Source of the DNA: Reichenbachiella sp.
GTDB lineage: Bacteria > Bacteroidota > Bacteroidia > Cytophagales > Cyclobacteriaceae
Length of the DNA: 64,000 nucleotides
NCBI RefSeq assembly: GCF_033344935.1
Contig: NZ_JAWPMM010000001.1
Span: forward strand, 2,466,001-2,530,000
Direction: 5' to 3'
How positions within the stretch are numbered: the stretch's first letter is position 1; each line of letters begins with the position of its first letter. The notes below the pieces were generated by a model that was given only the letters and a program-made list of their open reading frames with translations, searched no databases and was not told the origin of the DNA. Positions 61,609-64,000 of the stretch are shown in pieces. Made by a program: the position numbers and the translations under genes.

Positions 61609-62688
61609 TTATTGATTAAAATAGGCAGTCATTTCTTCCATGACTTTATGCATATCATCTGGATATAAATCACCGATGATAGCCACCCTAAAGGTAGCTT
61701 TTTCAGGCATCACTCCAGGGTATATCGTAATACCTCTTTCATAAAGATAATCATGAAAGTGATCGAAGTCAAAACCCGCTTTTCCATCTAACTTTAAGGC
61801 TAGCAAAATTTTTGATTCCTGATCTAGAGGAAGTAGAGGTTTAAAACCGAGATCCAAAAGACCATCGTAAAGAATCTGCCAGTTGGCTTTATATCTTTCC
61901 CATCTTTTTTCTACACCTTCGGCCAAAGTCTCCTTTATTGCTGCCATGAATGAATAGCAAATTTGAACAGGAGGGGTGAACCTTAGTTGGTTCTTTTTCT
62001 GAAGGTTTTCCCATTGTTTATAGACATCGAAGTAGTAGCTTCTACCATTGGCTTTTAATGCTTCCTTTTGATTGTTGTGAAACAATACAAATGACAGGCC
62101 AGCCATGCCATGAATACACTTGTTAGACGAACTAAAGATATAATCTACACCCAGTTCAGAAAGTTTGTATGGATAGGCACCAAACGTACTCATCGCATCA
62201 ACAATGGAAACCACGTTCAATTCCTTACAAATTGAAACCAATTCTTCAACAGGATCCATCATGCCTGTAGAGGTTTCATGATGAATAAATGCTAGATGCG
62301 TGTACTTATTTGTAGCTAATGCTTCTTTTACCTTCGTAGGCTCTGTGAAGTCTCCATATTCAAAAAGGGAGTTATAGTTGATTCCATAATTATCACAAAT
62401 TTGTGTCATACGAATTCCGTATGCTCCATTCGTTAGAATCAATACTTTGTCCTCTTTACCGATTGCTGAAGTAAGTGTAGCTTCCATGGCACCAGTGCCG
62501 CTAGCTCCAAAAAGGGCTACATTGTAGTCTTTTTCTCCTTTTCCAATGGCTAATAACCCGTCACAGATGTCATGCATTAAGTTGCCAAACTCGGTTTCTC
62601 TTGGACAAATGTCATCTACTACTAATGCGTCTTTTACATTTTGAGTGGTAGTGGCAGGGCCGGGGTTGAGGAGTATTTTTCTTGTCAT
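61609..62688 (-). CDS. phnW: 2-aminoethylphosphonate--pyruvate transaminase
   Basis: A 359-residue fold-type I class V aminotransferase. It begins LLNPGPATTTQNVKDALVVDDICPRE, typical of PhnW, with FGASGTGAMEATL for the phosphate site, SIVDAMSTFG for the PLP Asp and SSSNKCIHGMAGLSFVL carrying the Schiff-base Lys. It interconverts phosphonoacetaldehyde and 2-aminoethylphosphonate. Next to aepY and aepX it should run in the biosynthetic direction. A terminator-like hairpin separates it from aepY. Confidence 0.95.
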   Translation of the reverse strand: MTRKILLNPGPATTTQNVKDALVVDDICPRETEFGNLMHDICDGLLAIGKGEKDYNVALFGASGTGAMEATLTSAIGKEDKVLILTNGAYGIRMTQICDNYGINYNSLFEYGDFTEPTKVKEALATNKYTHLAFIHHETSTGMMDPVEELVSICKELNVVSIVDAMSTFGAYPYKLSELGVDYIFSSSNKCIHGMAGLSFVLFHNNQKEALKANGRSYYFDVYKQWENLQKKNQLRFTPPVQICYSFMAAIKETLAEGVEKRWERYKANWQILYDGLLDLGFKPLLPLDQESKILLALKLDGKAGFDFDHFHDYLYERGITIYPGVMPEKATFRVAIIGDLYPDDMHKVMEEMTAYFNQ

Positions 62689-62707
62689 GGTTATGGAATT
62701 ATTAGGG

Positions 62708-62745
62708 CAAAAATAAAGTCATTCCGATTAGATCAGAACGACTTT
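62708..62745 (-). terminator. Terminator-like hairpin between aepY and phnW
   Basis: On the minus strand AAAGTCGTTCTGAT, a 3-nt loop, and ATCGGAATGACTTT pair over all 14 positions when two G-U pairs are allowed, followed by ATTTTTG. It lies in the 84-bp aepY-phnW gap. The TATTTTTG end also fits a -7 box (62708-62715) 19 bp before phnW, so it may be a terminator plus a new promoter. Confidence 0.68.
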
Positions 62746-62772
62746 ATATATTTTCATCTGATTTGGGATTAA

Positions 62773-63891
62773 TTAGTTACCCAAATTTTTCATAAAATCT
62801 ACTTTATTGTCGACCGGCTTGATAGTCGGTCTGCCAAGATCTTTTCTAGAACCTTTCTTTACGTTGATTTCCAACATAGATGGACCAGAACTAGCTAAGA
62901 ACTTTGGCATGATCTCTTTCAATTCTTCTTCCGAAGAGGCCGTGAATGTCGATTTGTAATTACAAGCTTCAGCAATCTTTTTGAAATCTGTAGTAAAACC
63001 TACAGTAGGTTGACCACCTACAGACTCATGTGCGCCATTGTTAACCAAAATGTATTTTAGATTATCTGGCGCCTGATCTCCCACAATAGCAGCGGATCCC
63101 ATATGCATCAAAAATGAGCCATCACCATCTAAACAAACTACTCGTCTGTCAGGTTTGCCGAGCGCTAAACCCAAGGCAATCTGAGAAGTGTGCCCCATAT
63201 TGCCTACACAAAGAAAGTCTCTATAATGTGGCTCGTTTCTAGCTTCTCTCACTTCGAAAACTTCTCTTGAAGTTTTACCTGTGGTTGATACCATTACATC
63301 GTCATCATTAAGCTCTTCTAACAAAACCTCAATGGCACGTTCCCTTGACATAGGGTAGGTGTCAGGCTTTGCGCTCTGCAGCTTGTACGGCTCAAAAGTT
63401 TCCTTTTCTATCAATAAAATATAAGGAGCCTTTTCTTTTTGCATAAATTCAAAGGCAGTATCAATTTGCTTTTGTGCTTCGGCCATATCTTTTGACAAAA
63501 TGCAATAAGGAATCTCCAATGATTGGATCATGGCCTCATTGATTCTGCCCATTTTGACATGCTGAGGCTCATCTTTCACTCCTGGGCGTCCTCTCCAGCC
63601 TACCATCAAAAGCATAGGAATAGAGTAAACATCAGGATCTGTCAAAGAAGTCAAGGGATTGATTGTGTTCCCAAAACCAGAGTTTTGCATATAAACCAAA
63701 GGAATCTTTCCTGTGGCCAGGTGATAGCCAGCGGCTATACCAATACAAGCTCCTTCATTAGCAGCGATGATGTCATTACTATTGTCAGCAACATAAGCAC
63801 AGAAATCTTTCAACAAAGAGTCAGGAACTCCTGTAGAGAAATCTACGCCTTTCGATGTGACGAAATCAAAAAATTCTGCGGTCTTAAGCAT
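62773..63891 (-). CDS. aepY: Phosphonopyruvate decarboxylase
   Basis: A 372-residue thiamine-diphosphate enzyme. The N-terminal pyrimidine domain has FSTGVPDSLLKDFCAYV and NEGACIGIAAGYHLATG (catalytic Glu). The C-terminal PP domain has the TPP motif VVCLDGDGSFLMHMGSAAIVG to YILVNNGAHESVGGQPT. It turns phosphonopyruvate into phosphonoacetaldehyde, which pulls the unfavourable PEP mutase step forward. It starts 3 bp after the stop of the aepX gene. Confidence 0.95.
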   Translation of the reverse strand: MLKTAEFFDFVTSKGVDFSTGVPDSLLKDFCAYVADNSNDIIAANEGACIGIAAGYHLATGKIPLVYMQNSGFGNTINPLTSLTDPDVYSIPMLLMVGWRGRPGVKDEPQHVKMGRINEAMIQSLEIPYCILSKDMAEAQKQIDTAFEFMQKEKAPYILLIEKETFEPYKLQSAKPDTYPMSRERAIEVLLEELNDDDVMVSTTGKTSREVFEVREARNEPHYRDFLCVGNMGHTSQIALGLALGKPDRRVVCLDGDGSFLMHMGSAAIVGDQAPDNLKYILVNNGAHESVGGQPTVGFTTDFKKIAEACNYKSTFTASSEEELKEIMPKFLASSGPSMLEINVKKGSRKDLGRPTIKPVDNKVDFMKNLGN

Positions 63892-63894
63892 GAA

Positions 63895-64000
63895 TTAATT
63901 TGGTAAAATGGTTAAGATTTCCTTGATAGACATGCAGTACTCATCTGCTTCTTTTGAACGCTGGTGTGTCAAAATAGACTCAGCAGTTTTCTTCATGGCA
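63895..64000 (-). CDS. aepX: Phosphoenolpyruvate mutase, C-terminal end only
   Basis: The last 34 complete codons of a minus-strand gene that runs off the right edge. They contain EADEYCMSIKEILTILPN and a stop at 63895-63897, which fits the C-terminal tail of phosphoenolpyruvate mutase (the typical end is a CMPIKEIL-x-x-IPG form). This enzyme forms the C-P bond. Identification is supported mostly by the neighbouring aepY and phnW. It is 3 bp from aepY. Confidence 0.8.
   Translation of the reverse strand, partial: AMKKTAESILTHQRSKEADEYCMSIKEILTILPN

Noticed and set aside
1-64000. CRISPR array, prophage, tRNA or rRNA genes
   Set aside because: No regularly spaced direct repeats, phage structural genes, cloverleaf-like segments or rRNA signatures were seen; gaps between genes are short.

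Overview
The window comes from the chromosome of a member of the Bacteroidota, most likely the order Cytophagales (a marine Reichenbachiella- or Flammeovirga-like lineage is my guess, not shown). The evidence is a SusC/SusD pair, two proteins with type IX secretion (T9SS) C-terminal sorting domains, many exported lipoproteins, a transcarbamylase-type (ArgF') arginine operon, the carboxynorspermidine polyamine route, glutamine synthetase III, a DnaG without the usual zinc ligands, and recurrent promoter boxes of the Bacteroidota form TAnnTTTG close upstream of start codons. No tRNA, rRNA, CRISPR array or prophage was seen.

Layout. 1-2515: 3'-truncated AddB/RexB-like PD-(D/E)XK nuclease (minus). 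2877-10709: an outer-membrane uptake locus (lipocalin-like lipoprotein, SusC, SusD, zinc metallohydrolase lipoprotein, DUF4302 lipoprotein), followed by a convergent TPR histidine kinase. 12799-19631: a class V aminotransferase, an ECF sigma / anti-sigma / exported coiled-coil protein operon (minus) and small exported proteins. 19624-24270: ribBA, dnaG, an Mrp-type Fe-S carrier and a NifU-like scaffold. 24356-31388: an M43 metalloprotease and a second T9SS cargo protein, with ddl and a PASTA protein between them. 31389-33721: carboxynorspermidine decarboxylase and dehydrogenase. 33898-37611: a DUF4136 lipoprotein, surE, the rpsF-rpsR-rplI operon and a GSCFA protein.

37743-46913 is a compact arginine operon: GNAT acyltransferase, argG, argC, proC, argD, argF', argB, argE, argH. 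It is preceded by a 27-codon leader peptide with three AGG arginine codons and a strong hairpin, which looks like an undescribed attenuator. Palindromic REP-like repeats lie between argE and argH and after argH. They are followed by a REP-associated tyrosine transposase (RAYT) gene framed by inverted copies of a two-hairpin repeat.

47726-58218 holds a DnaJ-KTSC protein, a sulfatase lipoprotein, a FIST sensor plus soluble histidine kinase, a MocR-type regulator divergent from a PPOX-family gene with a dyad between them, then a gamma carbonic anhydrase, a DinB protein, a thioesterase and rsmE. 58452-60617 is glnN. The right end (60689-64000, minus) is a 2-aminoethylphosphonate biosynthesis cluster: the aepX 3' end, aepY and phnW, followed by a PhyH/PhnY-like Fe(II) dioxygenase that may hydroxylate the phosphonate.
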